64,000 nucleotides of DNA from Chrysomallon squamiferum (GCA_012295275.1 CM022673.1:22885581-22949580); one strand, 5' to 3'; shown: positions 1 through 24,362, counted from the first letter of the stretch. Notes: generated from the letters alone by a model not told the origin. Made by a program: numbers and translations.

Positions 1-459
1 CAAACAATTTTTTTATCGATTTTCCACAGGCCTGACATGTGAATCATCTTAAGAGATTTTTACTGCTACTGATGCTGCTGCTACAATCACTACCGCTACG
101 ATGTTCATAATACAGCAGACAATAATATAGTTAACCTTCAGATAGACAGTCGTTTTCAGTTCAGTGAATAGGTTATTAAAAACAGTTAAACTGTATCATC
201 CCCAGAGAGACGATTCAATAATTTATTAATGAAACTACATTCTGCAAAACTTTAGTTCTTTTACTGTTGTCCCTCTTGCAATGCCTGGCATTGTGAATGA
301 ATGTGAATAAAGAGTGAATGAATGTGAAATAAATTTATACTGAATAACAGAATGAATAATAAATATAAAGACATCTATATACACACATACATACATACAT
401 ACATAAATACATACATACATTCATACATGTATCTGTGTGTGTTCATATTATATATATAT

Positions 460-463
<4 letters not shown>

Positions 464-543
<80 letters not shown>
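464..543. repeat. (GA)n microsatellite
   Basis: About 80 bp of uninterrupted GA dinucleotide preceded by CATA and TA repeats. The equivalent tract in unit 2 is at 16286-16380. Open frames across it are artefacts. Confidence 0.95.
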
Positions 544-549
<6 letters not shown>

Positions 550-820
550 TCAGGCAGAGAGATTTTATGCCATTTTATATCAGAAGCACATTATTGTTAT
601 TAGCAGAGTTGTTTTGTTTTTGTTCTTTTTTGTTTTTAATTTTTTTCTAATTGTCATTTTTTGTTATATTTTACTTGTTTTATTTTATATCTTTATTTTA
701 TTTTATTTATTTATTTGTTTTGTGTTTGTGTGTGTTTTGTTGTTACTTTGTTATATTTTGCTTCTTTTATTTATTTATGTTTCTTCTTTTAACTTTTTTC
801 TTTGTACCTTATACTTTTTG

Positions 821-927
<107 letters not shown>

Positions 928-1945
928 GGTTTGTTTGTTTTGTTTTGTATTTATTTATTGTTTATTTTTAAATATGAATTCTTCTGTTCTTACTTCTTAA
1001 GACAAAATAGTTTACGATGAGAACTGTAAAAACAATTCTAAAGAGCTTTTTCTAATCTCGAGACATAAAACAAAGAATAAAAGCAAAAAATCGCCTATAT
1101 CAATATATATGATAATTGATGATTTACCGAAAAATATAGTTTCTTTATCAAAAATAAATAAATAAATAATAATAATAAGAGGAAGAAATAATAAATAAAT
1201 AAATAAAAATAAAACACCCACAAACACACTTTTAAGTTTACTGTAGACGTATCCATAAAACAATGGGGGAAAAATGAGAATATAACGTAATTTAATTTAG
1301 TATTCTTTTGTCTGTTTAGATTTTATACTCTTATTACACAGTATTGTGTTGTTACTGGAACAAAGAAGTGTTTTATCATAGTTACTTTACTCGTAATGCA
1401 GACCATGTGCGTAAATGAAATATTTATTCTTTAAATCGATGTCTCTAAGCAGTTGATTTGTTGTACGTCTGAGCAGTCATAAATCACACACAGCTGACAT
1501 TTACCACAAATCAACTAACTGCGCACCTTCTGAAATATGTATCTTTTCATTCCAGTCGTTTTTATTCAAAGTTTATTTTTTTCTACAGAGGCCTCCGTTT
1601 GCGAAGAAAAAATTATGTTTATCAATGACGCAGATTATTCAGATATTATATTATCTGATGGAAATTTGGCTGTGAAAACAAACGTTGTAAATGCAGGAGA
1701 ATGTTCTATAAAGTGTAGCAGGTTTTACACAAATTGCACCTCTTTCTTCTACAACAAAAACAGCAAGACTTGCCGGCTCAATTCGAAAATCTACGTGTCG
1801 TCTGAAGGTTCAGAACTCAGCGCTGGAAATGTCTACTACAGAAAGAAGACAGGCGATAAGATTTTTGTTTCTTTATGATTATTTGTCATTATTATTATAA
1901 GTTTTAAAATCGTATTACAGGTTTAATTCATCTTAGTTATGATTT

Positions 1946-1949
<4 letters not shown>

Positions 1950-2018
<69 letters not shown>
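1950..2018. repeat. (GA)n microsatellite in intron 1 of copy A
   Basis: About 69 bp of GA repeat just downstream of exon 1. The orthologous tract in the intact gene (18804-18908) is longer, so its length has changed since the duplication. Confidence 0.95.
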
Positions 2019-2020
<2 letters not shown>

Positions 2021-2073
2021 AATAGTGTTAAAAGGCTCCGATACCTCTTCTGTTTGCTATTTGTTTTTACTGA

Positions 2074-2088
2074 ATATTATTATTATTA

Positions 2089-2146
<58 letters not shown>
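2074..2146. repeat. (ATT)n microsatellite
   Basis: About 70 bp of ATT repeat in intron 1 of copy A. Confidence 0.95.
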
Positions 2147-2147
<1 letters not shown>

Positions 2148-2650
2148 TGTTTTAGAAAATGTGTGTATATTCGTATAAAAAATAATACTGGTTATCCACT
2201 ATAAATATATACTTATGCTAAGTTTATCTTTACTGTGTATTAGTAATGGAAAAACAATGTGTGTCTGGTTGACTAAAACATATAATAAATCATTACACAT
2301 TTTCTTTCACGTAGAGAGGATTATATAGCCAGCTCATACCACTGAAGTCCGGTTGCTCTCATGTTACAACCAAACTTTTGTCTGTATTTAATGAAGCTAA
2401 AACAAAATGTATAACTGACAACACTAATATAAAGGCAAAGAGCTAAAACAGATATCAGTATATTTGTTTAGCAGTCGGTGAATCATTAGGTTTATCGGCT
2501 GAAAAGAATTATCCTTTGTCTAAATGCTATTATAGAATGGCTGTCACTAATTATTAATTAATATATTACCTAGTCATATTTAATAATAATCACTGAAAAA
2601 TGTATTAACATTACTGTACGGCCTAAAATTTCTCAGTTTTATTACTGTGA

Positions 2651-2669
2651 TTATTATTATTATTATTAA

Positions 2670-2720
<51 letters not shown>
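2651..2720. repeat. (ATT)n microsatellite
   Basis: About 70 bp of ATT repeat upstream of sushi exon 2 in copy A. The intact gene has two such tracts here (19549-19605 and 19769-19833), because the segment is duplicated there. Confidence 0.95.
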
Positions 2721-4119
2721 CCTAACTGTTCTTTTATTAGCCATCAAGTTGACCTAACTATTCGTTAACCAGCCATCTCCTTTGACTTAACTGTTCTGTT
2801 ATGACGTTTGACATGACTATTTTCATTAGTAAAGTCGTTTTGTGTTTTTGTAGAATGCTCTGCATCACCTACAGTTTCCAGTGGCCATCTCATTACCAGC
2901 GTGGCGCCACCTCCACCAACTGCAACACAGCTACTATTCGTCTGTATCGGCGGCTACATAGCAAACAAGTACAACAACAAGTTCACTTGTCTGGTGAATG
3001 GAGAATGGAGTCCAGCAATATGCAGTCGTTTGTATCATTCTGTCTGTCTGTCTCTCTGTAATTTATAAATATATATTTATAAAAGAAATTAAATGACTAA
3101 ATTATCTACTGTTTGTTTGGAAACCCACTTAAAATTGTTATAGGTCACGGGAGAATCAATATAATTATGTTAATATAAATACTACGTTAATGGCGACCCC
3201 TTCCTGTAAGTGTGTCCGGTTGGCTACTCCACCGTTACGTAGGCCCATATTATTTTATCTTTACAGGGGAATGATTTGCAAGTTAACTAATTCATGCACT
3301 ATACCTATGGCTGTATTATTATTATTTCTATATCTACTGAACCTCTTCAGCTAAACCTTCTAGGCCTAGGCCTATGGTTTTGTTGAAATGTAAAAAAAAA
3401 TGATTCAAGCGAACTCGTGTTTTTGGGACATTGTAAACAACTGACTAGACTATTCTAAGTAGATGCACAAGAAGGCAAGTGCTTGGCGCGAATGTCTAAA
3501 ATTTGTAGGAAAAAATATCGCCTCCCACTTGACTTGCCCACAGCTTGTTTTATCCATAGCCAATTCTATCCCCTCTTACCTGTTCCCTCTGACGTCAACA
3601 GAAACAGCGGAGTCCAACAGCTAGATTAACTATTATATGACTTGAAGCTTGAGAAACTGTGTTAGAATTTCATTAGAAACACGCCACAACCTGGTTGCTA
3701 ATTAAGTCATCTAAAAAATTTAGAACTATCGTTTAGTGTTCGTTATTGCATGGAATGGACGGTTAAAGAAAACTCTAATTATATCGGGAATTAATAGCAG
3801 TTTATTTTATTATTATTACCATTAAAACAAACGTTTTGCATTTGTTATTGGTTTATATATATATATTTATTTATTTTATTTTTTTTATTTTTTTTTTTAT
3901 TTTTTTTGAATCTGAGACTAACCAATTAAGATTATTTGCATATAAAAATTAGTAACTTAATATAAATATATACAGTTAATACAGAGAAAAGATGCATTCA
4001 TTGAAACACTGTTACAGATTACAGACGTATTACAGATTTATTTACATGATTTAATCCATCGATATTTTTCGAATTGAAGATATTTCTTTAAATGTCCATC
4101 TTCACTGTGAAATTAATGT

Positions 4120-4221
<102 letters not shown>

Positions 4222-4372
4222 AATGCAGTAAATATATGTTTACTTATTTTCTTTTTGTTCTTTTGTGGAGATGAAGTAAATTCCACGATATGGTCATTTT
4301 TAAATATTACATTACATCTTAAAACACAATTGTAATCATGTCAAATAAGAATTATATATATATATGATATAA

Positions 4373-4417
<45 letters not shown>

Positions 4418-4834
4418 CCATACATCCATCCATCCATCCATCCATCCATACATACATACACACATACATACATAGCTACATACATGCATTTAATAGTAAA
4501 ATAATATATGATCATTTGTTAACGAATAATTCCAAACGGGAGTTAATTCGTAAGAAAACAAAGACATTTGATTATTCCCCTTCTCTCTGGTTTCATTAAT
4601 TTCTCTTTTAGCAGTTGGGAACAATTAAAGCTGTTAAATTAATTTTACTGATACTACTACAAAGCTTTCAGAATTTTAGAAGAATTAAATATAATTTATG
4701 TATTCGATAATTAAGAAATATCTCTGATTGGTATGGAAATGAATATCCGAAAGGTGCGCGCGTTCGAGAAACTAAATTTGTAAGGTTTATATTTTATTTT
4801 TTTCTGATTACTGTCTTCTGGACTGATCAGTGAC

Positions 4835-4880
<46 letters not shown>

Positions 4881-5666
4881 GCAATAATAATTTGCTCGTT
4901 ATTTTCCTTATGACTTTTAACATTTAGCTCGTATCGAAAGAGTAATTTCAGAAAAAGGAAGGTGTGGTTGAAGCGCTGATATTAAACGTGATAGTTTGTA
5001 AAATCAACCTCGTTGCACCTACTGATTACTACGTGTCTCAATCAGAAACCAACAATTAGCTTTTAGAAAGATTTCGTAATGGTTATTGTCCATCTTTTCA
5101 GAGCGCCGTTAAGTAAAATATATCTTTTTTCAGACAATGGAAATCATACGGGACGATAAAACATTTGTAAACATAGTTTCTGGTGCTGCACTGCAATATG
5201 GCGAAGCTAATGACTGTTACTCCATACACAGTAATAACCAGAGAGCGCCTTGTGGACCCAAGGGAACATTCACCATCGACGTGTCTGGCACAGGACTGCA
5301 GATTGACCCTCTGGTAAATCAGAAAATGTACAAAGTTCACTCAGTCTGCATAGTTTGTTATATAAATTCTTAGTCTGTGTTAGTATCAGGACCACTGCCC
5401 GTGGATTTAATTGTTCATCATTAAGTTTGCATTTATTTTAACATGTTTACGTCCATGTCATTTTATATTTTTTTTGTTAGTTTATACTGTAAAGCACCGT
5501 GGAACTTATTTAGTATGAAAAACGTGCTCTATAAATATTCCATAGTAATAATAATAATAATTTAACTTTCGAAATTAAATCAGTTTTATTATAAAGATTA
5601 AAAACATAAATCTTAAGTGAATTAACATTATTAAAATTATAGCGTTTTGTTACATTATTATTTTAT

Positions 5667-5671
<5 letters not shown>

Positions 5672-5748
<77 letters not shown>
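5672..5748. repeat. (CT)n microsatellite at a deletion junction
   Basis: About 76 bp of CT repeat. Its left flank matches the left flank of the intron 4 CT tract in the intact gene (23146-23295). Its right flank matches the right flank of the CT tracts at 25255-25308 and 25428-25547. It therefore looks like a fusion of two tracts that removed exons 5 and 6. Confidence 0.85.
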
Positions 5749-5752
<4 letters not shown>

Positions 5753-5753
5753 A

Positions 5754-7075
5754 TTTATTTTTATTGCAAAGTAGAGTTTGTTACAAATTATTGATTTATT
5801 GAAAAATTAATTATTAGTGAATGGTTCTGAAATTCCGAAATCCTTGCCTGCTTATTTAATATAATACTACAGCTTAAAAATCCCATCGTAATCAAAAAAT
5901 AAAATAAAATAAAATAACCCGTCTTGCCTTCAGATTTAATCCTCAAATCAACCTTTGAAAATGACCATTTTCTTGATAATCGTAATTTCATCTTTGTTTC
6001 ATTTTAGATGTAAAATTACATCAAGTCACATGTCACGTCAGATGTCGAAGTAATTGGCTTTCTTTTTCATTGAGAAATCAATAGTGTCAGATATTTAATT
6101 TGAATAGTAACAATTACACAAAAATCTCGATACCGATCAACAATGCAAAATAAAAAGAACTCAAGAAAAATATGAAATTAGTAGCTTTATGATATACTCT
6201 ATTTATGGCAAACGATGAAAGGTACTAAACATCGTTTATTAACGTCTTTGGTGTGTGCATTCCTACACATACCAAAATATACCATTACTACCATTTTGTT
6301 ATTTATATACGGTTTAATTAATTACTTTTATTTCCACTTTATTATTATTTATTGCTATTATCCATCATAACAAAATATGACAATAAATTCAAGAAACGAA
6401 AATCACTGTACCGTGTACGTTAATACCACGTGACTGCAAAATATGTCGGTGACTAGACATTTTTTTTTTTTTTTTTTAACTCTTAAACTTCATTATAGCT
6501 AAAAGAGAGAAAAAATGTATCTGGAAGTATGTAGAATATACTGAGTCTGTTGCTTCATATGACAAACATTAAAAAAACATACTTTTTAAATAGAGAACGC
6601 TAAATAAAAGAGCAGAACTGAATCAGTAATGATAATGATCAGATTAGACTAAATTAGCAGGGCAAAAAGAGCGAGAATGAAATAATTGTGGTTATGCTTA
6701 GCTCAGACTTTTACCAGATATTTTACAACTAAGAAATAAATTTGGTTCAGTAGTAATCATGGTATATTATTTTTAGTTTCCTTCATTCTTTCACAGGGAA
6801 AACAGATGACCTATTCTTTTTCATTTATCGACACATTTCATTATCTCTGTATAAATGTAATGATTTAAAAAATTAAGAAACTACTGATAATGATTTTAAA
6901 AAGAAACAATGAAAGCTGCTACATTTCCTGTCTTAATTCATCCTGGAGTGAAATGTTATTCCTTTTAAGTTTTGACATATATAATCCGTATACTAGTATT
7001 TCTTTCAAGTCAGTGATATAATTCTTGCATTTGCACTTTTCTGCCATGAATAGCTTTAAAGGCTGGTGTATTTTT

Positions 7076-7134
<59 letters not shown>

Positions 7135-8120
7135 ATCCACATAAATACAATTATAAGCAAAATGGGAAAAATTAGAATTATAAATATAAATGAAACACAT
7201 TTTATAGAATAATGTAACTAAATATTTCATTGCTTGAGTCTATGTATAATGTGTCCATCTCAGAATTTAGGAAACTGTGATCCAAAATTCGTGAATGCAG
7301 TTCAGAAAAATAAGCGCGGAGCTTTTACTTTCTAGAATGTGGAATGGAGGTAACGTAGGTTTCGGAGCACAACGTTATCTTTTATTTGGATTCTCAATGA
7401 GTTCTGAACCTAATAAGAAGTTGTACACTAACGTTGTTTTTAAAGTTTAAGATTTAAAATTACAATCCCTTCGACCCCACTGTTATTTCTTGCTACAGTG
7501 ATGTTTACTTTATGTCCTCTACATTTTGTATTGGGTCGTCGCTTCCTTGAAAGATTTCCTCAGCCATTCATTATTAGCATAATTAATTTCGAAACAAAAA
7601 AAGTGCAGTATTATTCACGAAACAAATTCATATATGATTAATAAAATGATGAGAAAAAAGGTTTTAAAACTAAAAAAAAAAATATAAGGTCAAAGTTCAG
7701 TAGAATATATCACCAAACTAGACTATTATTATAATCGAAAATAAACACGGATGATAACATGAAATGTTAATTAATAAAATGTAATTAATTGGAACTTTTA
7801 ACATTGATTTTACGAATTAAAACATTCTGTGCATCAAGACAAATATAACAGAAACAAAAACAACAACAACAACAATAATGATAGCTAGTGATATAATTAT
7901 GTGTCTTGGATGTACCATACTTGAGATTTACAGAACACAGTTATAAATTAGATATAATATATTATTAACAGCTTTAAATACTGGATAATATATTTTTAAT
8001 TCATTTTATTTATTTTTATTTTGTTTATTATTATTTTTATTATTTTTTATTTGTCTCCAAAACAATATTGCCATAGTACGGTTCCGGTACCATGACCTTG
8101 GATAAGATGACTTAATATTG
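5754..8120. other. Gene-free flank of unit 1; GPCR coding exon missing
   Basis: No gene is supported here. The sequence is the counterpart of 25310-27290 in unit 2, the shared 3' flanks of the GON gene and the GPCR. Alignment is lost at about 7900 and resumes at about 8120, where unit 2 has about 2.1 kb holding the GPCR. The open frame at 6919-7230 is mostly TA/CA repeat (7083-7133). Confidence 0.6.
6595..6960. repeat. Local direct repeat, unit a
   Basis: A stretch of about 360 bp, with motifs such as TTTACCAGATATTTTACAAC, recurs in diverged form at about 8945-9310 in the same orientation, roughly 2.35 kb away. No coding content is supported in either copy. Confidence 0.7.
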
Positions 8121-8252
8121 ATAATGCGTTATACTTGACAGTGCATTTCCATTTATGGTAAGTTTTCCATCAATTTACGGTCTCTTTATTAAATTATATT
8201 TAGTCAATGTAAAGTTTCCGAGCACATTTGTAGTACTCATTATAATACTTAC

Positions 8253-8424
8253 TGCTTTCTACTACAATATATGACGTATTAAAGATTCACTGTCACAGAA
8301 GAAAATAAGACTTTTTCAAATATCCACCGAAAACTCAGTCCGGAGAAAGAATTGTTAAGGCTGTGTTTTATTAGTCCGAGAGGTTACAATTTAGATGATA
8401 TTTTAAAAAAGAAACCTTTTATCC
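8253..8424 (-). promoter_or_regulatory. Orphan GPCR promoter and first exon, copy 1
   Basis: Diverged copy of the GPCR 5' module. Read on the - strand, the TATA position is GGATAAAAGG (8415-8424), which lacks the TA of the other copies, so the box is weakened. The conserved 5' splice site follows as AGCA|GTAAGTAT, with exon end at 8253. No receptor coding exon follows on the left. It probably marks the place of a lost receptor gene. Confidence 0.6.
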
Positions 8425-8843
8425 ACAAACTCCGCCTACTAAACAGTCATGTGTCCATTTGTACCGATTATTTCTATAAATGGAGCAATGGCGTTATATC
8501 AGAAATCATCCTGTTTTCTAGGGGATTTTTTCAATCATCCAGTGATAAATGAAGATGTTTTGTGACGCAGACTTGAAGAAAGAATGTAGATGAGACGTTT
8601 TTAAACTTAGATGTCACAAATCTGTAATGAAATATAATTTTACCATTATCTTTTCCCGACTTAAGTGAACTTCAGACTATATATTTAAATAAATAAACAA
8701 ATAAATAAAATATTAATAATAATATTTTTATTATTATTATTGTTACCAACCAAAGATTTCAAAATGTATCTCACATCACAGATAAATTCGAATAAAGACA
8801 CGGACTGACTGTTCTTTAAGATTAATATTTATATTGATCAATG

Positions 8844-8849
<6 letters not shown>

Positions 8850-8903
<54 letters not shown>
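8850..8903. repeat. (CT)n microsatellite, end of unit 1
   Basis: About 54 bp of CT repeat preceded by a conserved flank (ATTGATCAATGATA) that also precedes the CT tract at 33651-33740 and, in diverged form, the one at 30025-30116. Confidence 0.9.
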
Positions 8904-8906
<3 letters not shown>

Positions 8907-8944
8907 ATACATTAAAACAAACAACTTTGATTAAGAAATAAAAA

Positions 8945-9310
8945 TAGTCTAAATAAAAGAGCAGAAGAGAATCACTAATGATAATATAGAGCAAGAAAAG
9001 AGCGAGAATTAGATAATTGTTATCACAATTAGTTCAGATCTTTACCAGATATTTTACAACTAAGAAATAAATCTGGGTCAATTATGGAATACTATCTTTA
9101 GTTCCCTTCGTTCTTCGACCAGGAAAAACGATGACCTATTATTTTTGATTTATCGGCACGTTTCATTACCTACGTGTAAATTTAATGATGCCGTATTTAA
9201 TTGACGCTACTGATAAAGACTTTGAAAAAGAACCAAAGAAAGGTACTTCAATTCCATTTTGGATACTTATCCGAGTGAAATATTTTTCTCTTAATTTTAG
9301 AAACATCATG
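8945..9310. repeat. Local direct repeat, unit b
   Basis: Diverged second copy of 6595-6960, lying just beyond the (CT)n tract that ends unit 1. The 121-codon open frame on the - strand at 9166-9531 lies largely within this repeat, has no recognisable domain, and is not called as a gene. Confidence 0.7.
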
Positions 9311-9534
9311 TTATGATCAGAATGAAAAAAATGTTCAAGTCTATTAATCCTTATTATAATGTAATTCTGATAACTGCGGCTACCAACAAAGTCATTAAAC
9401 ACTGGTGTAGCAATGCAGTCACCAGTAACACGTATTAAGAGATAATATTTTAGACTGAAATTAACTAAAAATACGAAGTTGTTGTAAATTAGATAGAATG
9501 AAACAATTGGTTGTCCTTTTAGATAATCCACACT

Positions 9535-10180
9535 AAAAGGTTATGAACAAAGAAGATAAAAAAAAACCAGTTATGAACAGAAATAAAATAGCTATTAAAT
9601 GTGAAATAAAAGAGAAGGGTGCCAATCTTCAGTGATTCGCATATGAACTAACTCCCTATACTAACGACAGAGTTTTCTGATTACATATTTGTGTTGTCAT
9701 CATTTTAAATACGATAACTTATTCTGTCTTCCCTTATATTCTATTTCATCCAGTTTATCTATATTTCTAGACGGGAAGGACTTGCGTATGAAGGAATGAA
9801 ACTGTGACAAAAATATAATTACATCAATAAAATGAAAATCTAGAATTCGTATTTGCTCTGTCCTTAATAATCGTTAAAAACATTCTGCGAACTATAACCA
9901 AAATGTGAAAAGAGTATAGCTGTTCAAATACTAAAAGTGAAATATTCTGTTTATGTGTGTTTTATATCTATGAATACAGACTCGACAGAAGCAAAACTGT
10001 CTTCACAATAAAGCCGAATAAGTTGTATTAACATACGTATAAACAGGTGCCTGTCTGTACCTATACCATTTAGCAACTATGCAGGATGAACCCAACTAAA
10101 TACTGAGAGCAATATATATATATTCGTTGCCTGGATTATGTTTAAGACATAAGGAACGAGAGGAGAGCGAGTGAAAACGA
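9535..10180. other. No gene seen
   Basis: AT-rich sequence between the local repeat and the 3' end of the - strand GON gene. No exon-like segment, RNA gene or mobile-element end was recognised. Confidence 0.5.
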
Positions 10181-10188
10181 AAAAGAGA

Positions 10189-10194
10189 TTTATT
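10189..10194 (-). terminator. Candidate poly(A) signal of GON gene B
   Basis: On the - strand this reads AATAAA about 145 nt downstream of the stop codon at 10338-10340. Position and hexamer fit; use is inferred. Confidence 0.45.
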
Positions 10195-10337
10195 ATTCTG
10201 TGTTCATATTAGCCATTTATCTTTCCATCCTCATCAGTTTCAAACATCACCCGTCATCCAAGTGCTAGAAATGAAACATGCACAACTGAGATCTAAGCCA
10301 AAGCGATTGCAAATATTGATGTGTTTTCTGATTTCCT

Positions 10338-12746
<2,409 letters not shown>

Positions 12747-14425
12747 TTTATCTACCGTGTTCTCAACTTAGAAAATAATAATAAGACTGTTTTATGAATA
12801 TTACATTGCTTACAACGTATGCGCAACTCGTTTTCTATTCCTCAAGGGAACGCAAATCTCGTTCATAAATAATAAAACAAGAGTGTAAAATGAAGGCAAC
12901 GAACTTTCATTATTATTTTATTATTATTACTATTTCTGCTGCGAAGAAAAAGGTACCGATCTGGAGTTTTGACAAAGCAAACCGAATTATGTTTTAAATG
13001 TTAATGCAACCAATTCAAGTATGACTATGAAAACTAAAAATACAAAATCTGAAGTTTTTAAAAAAAAAAAAAAAAAAAGTAAAAAGTAAAAATTAAAGTG
13101 AGAATACTCTTGACAATACCGATTAGCGAATGTTTATGTCCAGGAATAAATTATTTGTTTATTTATTTATTACTCTACTGTTACCACTGCTACTACTACA
13201 GCTGAATCTGTTACTACTATTACAACAATAACTAATACTACTAGTACCGTTACTACTGCCGATATTACTATTACTACTACTGCTGCTGCTACTACTATTA
13301 CTACTATAACTAATACTACTACAGCTACTACTACTACTACTATTATTATTATTATTATTACTACTACTACTACTACTACTAATTCAAAGATTTATATTAG
13401 GTTGTTAATTTCAAATTTATGTATATATTTGTTTTTTGTTTTGTTTTTGTAGTGATAGTGACAAAAGTGTAGTAGTGTGTGTGTCTGTCTGTGTGTGTGT
13501 GTGTTGACAACCATGTGAATACATGTAAAGCAACAGAAAGCGGCTATAGATTCTTGATGTCAGAATATTGCCTTGCAGAACAAATCATGCATGTATGAAA
13601 TAGCGACTAGTGCAACAGACACGTATGAAGAGGTATTGATGAAATGTAAACATTCACAAAGACGTAATGGGAATAGACTGTAACAGAGTTAAAACAGTAC
13701 AGACTAAGGAAATCAATAAACAGATACAGTATTCAGATTTTGAAAATGTTATTAGGAACTTCATAAATATATTTATTTATTTATTTATTTATTTAATAAT
13801 AATAAGAAGAAGAAGAAGAAGAATAGTAGGAGTAGTTATAGTTGTTTTTGTGTTGATAGTGATAAAAGTGTAGTATATGTTGATAAGTCGTTGTAGTAGG
13901 GCTATAAGGGCAATAGTAGTGTAATAGTAATCTGTAGTAGCAGCAGTATTAGTAATGGCAGCAGCAGTTTTAACAGTAGTAGTAGAGTAGTAGTATTGGA
14001 GGTAGCGGTAGTAGTGGTATCAAAAATTGTTATTGTTATTTGCAAAAAGATTATATTGGTTGATTTGTATGCCTGATTCATTTTACAAAGATTCTGTTTA
14101 ATTAGCTCGGGCGGATCCAGCTTTTCTGATGAGGGGACTCCATTACAAAAAGGGCACCATAACGTTTTGAAAAGTCACAATTGAAACATCACACACGGTT
14201 CACATTGACCATAATATAATAGTGCTAAAACAGGAACCCTGGCAGATGTATTCAACAGTGTTTTATACATTAACAGTATTTTATTTAAAAACAAACAAAC
14301 AATAAAAAGAGACAATCCTAAATAAAAGGGGCACTTCACAAATCTGAGGGGTACCTTGGACCCTCCAACCAGATTCGTCGCAGCTTTATATAAAACAGGC
14401 TTTGTTGCCTCGGTAGTTTTTGAAG

Positions 14426-14494
<69 letters not shown>

Positions 14495-14586
14495 TAAAAA
14501 TAAAAATAAAATAATAATAATAAAAATAATAATAATAATAACAACAACGACAATAACAGTAATAATAATAATAATAGTAATAATAA

Positions 14587-14617
<31 letters not shown>

Positions 14618-14774
14618 AAGGCAAGAAGACAAAGAAAAATAATAATGAAGTATTAAATCAAAATAACTAATAATTGTTTTCTTCTTTCTTTTCTGGTTAT
14701 AATCATTACTGTAGATTAGTTATCAGAACATGTGTACATGTATATGCACAACAAAAACAACAGTTTCAACCACA

Positions 14775-14810
<36 letters not shown>

Positions 14811-14970
14811 TATTTTCGTCTTCACCACTGATATGAGATTTTAAAGCTACACAAAAAACAGTATTATAAATTGTGACATTAATAATGTCTTGGAGTTATT
14901 ATTTCTAAGGAAATTAAATCGAGCAAATCCGAATGTTATCAAGTTAATATTTATTATCTCCCTTATGCTC
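12747..14970. other. Gene-free interval rich in ACT/ATT/AAG trinucleotide tracts
   Basis: No coding exon is supported. The interval holds degenerate ACT/ATT tracts (13180-13380), GTAGTA-type tracts (13820-14010), a long TAA tract (14427-14520), an AAG tract (14588-14620) and another TAA tract (14777-14810). Between 14105 and 14385 two GC-richer segments (about 14105-14160 and 14330-14385) flank an AT-rich middle and may be a decayed DNA-transposon fragment. Confidence 0.6.
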
Positions 14971-15055
14971 GCAGTTGCTCGACAGGGCCTGACATGCGAA
15001 TCATCTTAACAGATTTTTACTGCTACTGATGTTGCTGCTACTATCACTACCGCTA

Positions 15056-17499
<2,444 letters not shown>

Positions 17500-17920
17500 C
17501 AGTGGTAGCTTGACTTACGAGTTCAATTCGTTCTGTCTCTAGCTCGTAACTCAATTTCATCGTATATCAAATCAATACCATTAATACCATTAATCCGTTC
17601 CAGCCACCCAAAGCCACCCCAATTTATTTTAACGTGTTTTTGAATAAGAAAAATGTATGTGTAAAAACAAATATTGTATAAAAAAAAATAAAAGAGAATG
17701 TAACACAAAAGACATGCTTCCACGCCGAGGTAACCAGGTGAAGCAGACGAGTGACGCGGAATGCTGGACGGATGTTGTGTTGTTAGATGCGCCTACTAGC
17801 GGCGGCGCAGTTGAAGTTCGCTCGTAACTTGGATTTTTGCTCGCAACTCAAAGCCAAAACTTTACCACTCGTAATTCGGAAAACTCGTAAGTTGGAGCAC
17901 TCGTAAGTCGAGTAAGAATG
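17500..17920. mobile_element. Foldback MITE-like element, about 420 bp
   Basis: The left end CAGTGGTAGCTTGACTTACG and the reverse complement of the right end (CATTCTTACTCGACTTACGA) match imperfectly and share GACTTACGAGT. The subterminal motif CTCGTAA recurs several times in both halves. The interior is clearly richer in G+C than its surroundings (for example around 17740-17820) and has no open frame. The corresponding place in unit 1 (about 1250) lacks it. Such ends resemble non-autonomous Tc1/mariner-pogo type elements, but no clear target duplication was seen, so the superfamily is uncertain. Confidence 0.7.
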
Positions 17921-18407
17921 CATTATTATTTTCCTTCAATATTTTATAATTTAAATTTTATAATAATTCAATATTTCAATAAAGAAAATATGTACGATTA
18001 CGGCAATAGACTGGCCCTAACGAGCATAATTTCCAAGTAAAACAGTTCACGTTATTATTTTTATCTTAACTGTCATTTTATTACTTTTTCATAGAACCAT
18101 TAACTTTCAAATATACTGTAGAAGTAAACCTAAAACAATGGGAAAAAATGAGAATATAATGTAATTTAATTTAGTATTCTTTTGTCTGTTTAGATTTTAT
18201 ACTCTTATTACATAGTAACGTGTTGTTACTAGAACAAGAAGTTTTTATCATAGTTACTTTACTCGTAATGCTGACCACGTGCGTAAATGAAATATTTATT
18301 ATTAAATCGATGTCTCTAAGCAGTCAATTTGTTGTACGTCTGAGCAGTCAGAAATCACACACAGTTGACATTTACCGCAAATCAACTAACTGCGCACCTT
18401 CTGAAAT

Positions 18408-24362
<5,955 letters not shown>

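Noticed and set aside
2801-3061. Open frame over the sushi exon of copy A (and 19909-20202 over that of gene C)
   Set aside because: It is out of frame with the sushi domain. The correct frame gives the four-cysteine pattern, and its phases fit the flanking exons.
9166-9531. 121-codon open frame on the - strand
   Set aside because: It lies largely in a non-coding local repeat whose other copy (6595-6960) is not open in this frame, and it has no domain or splice context.
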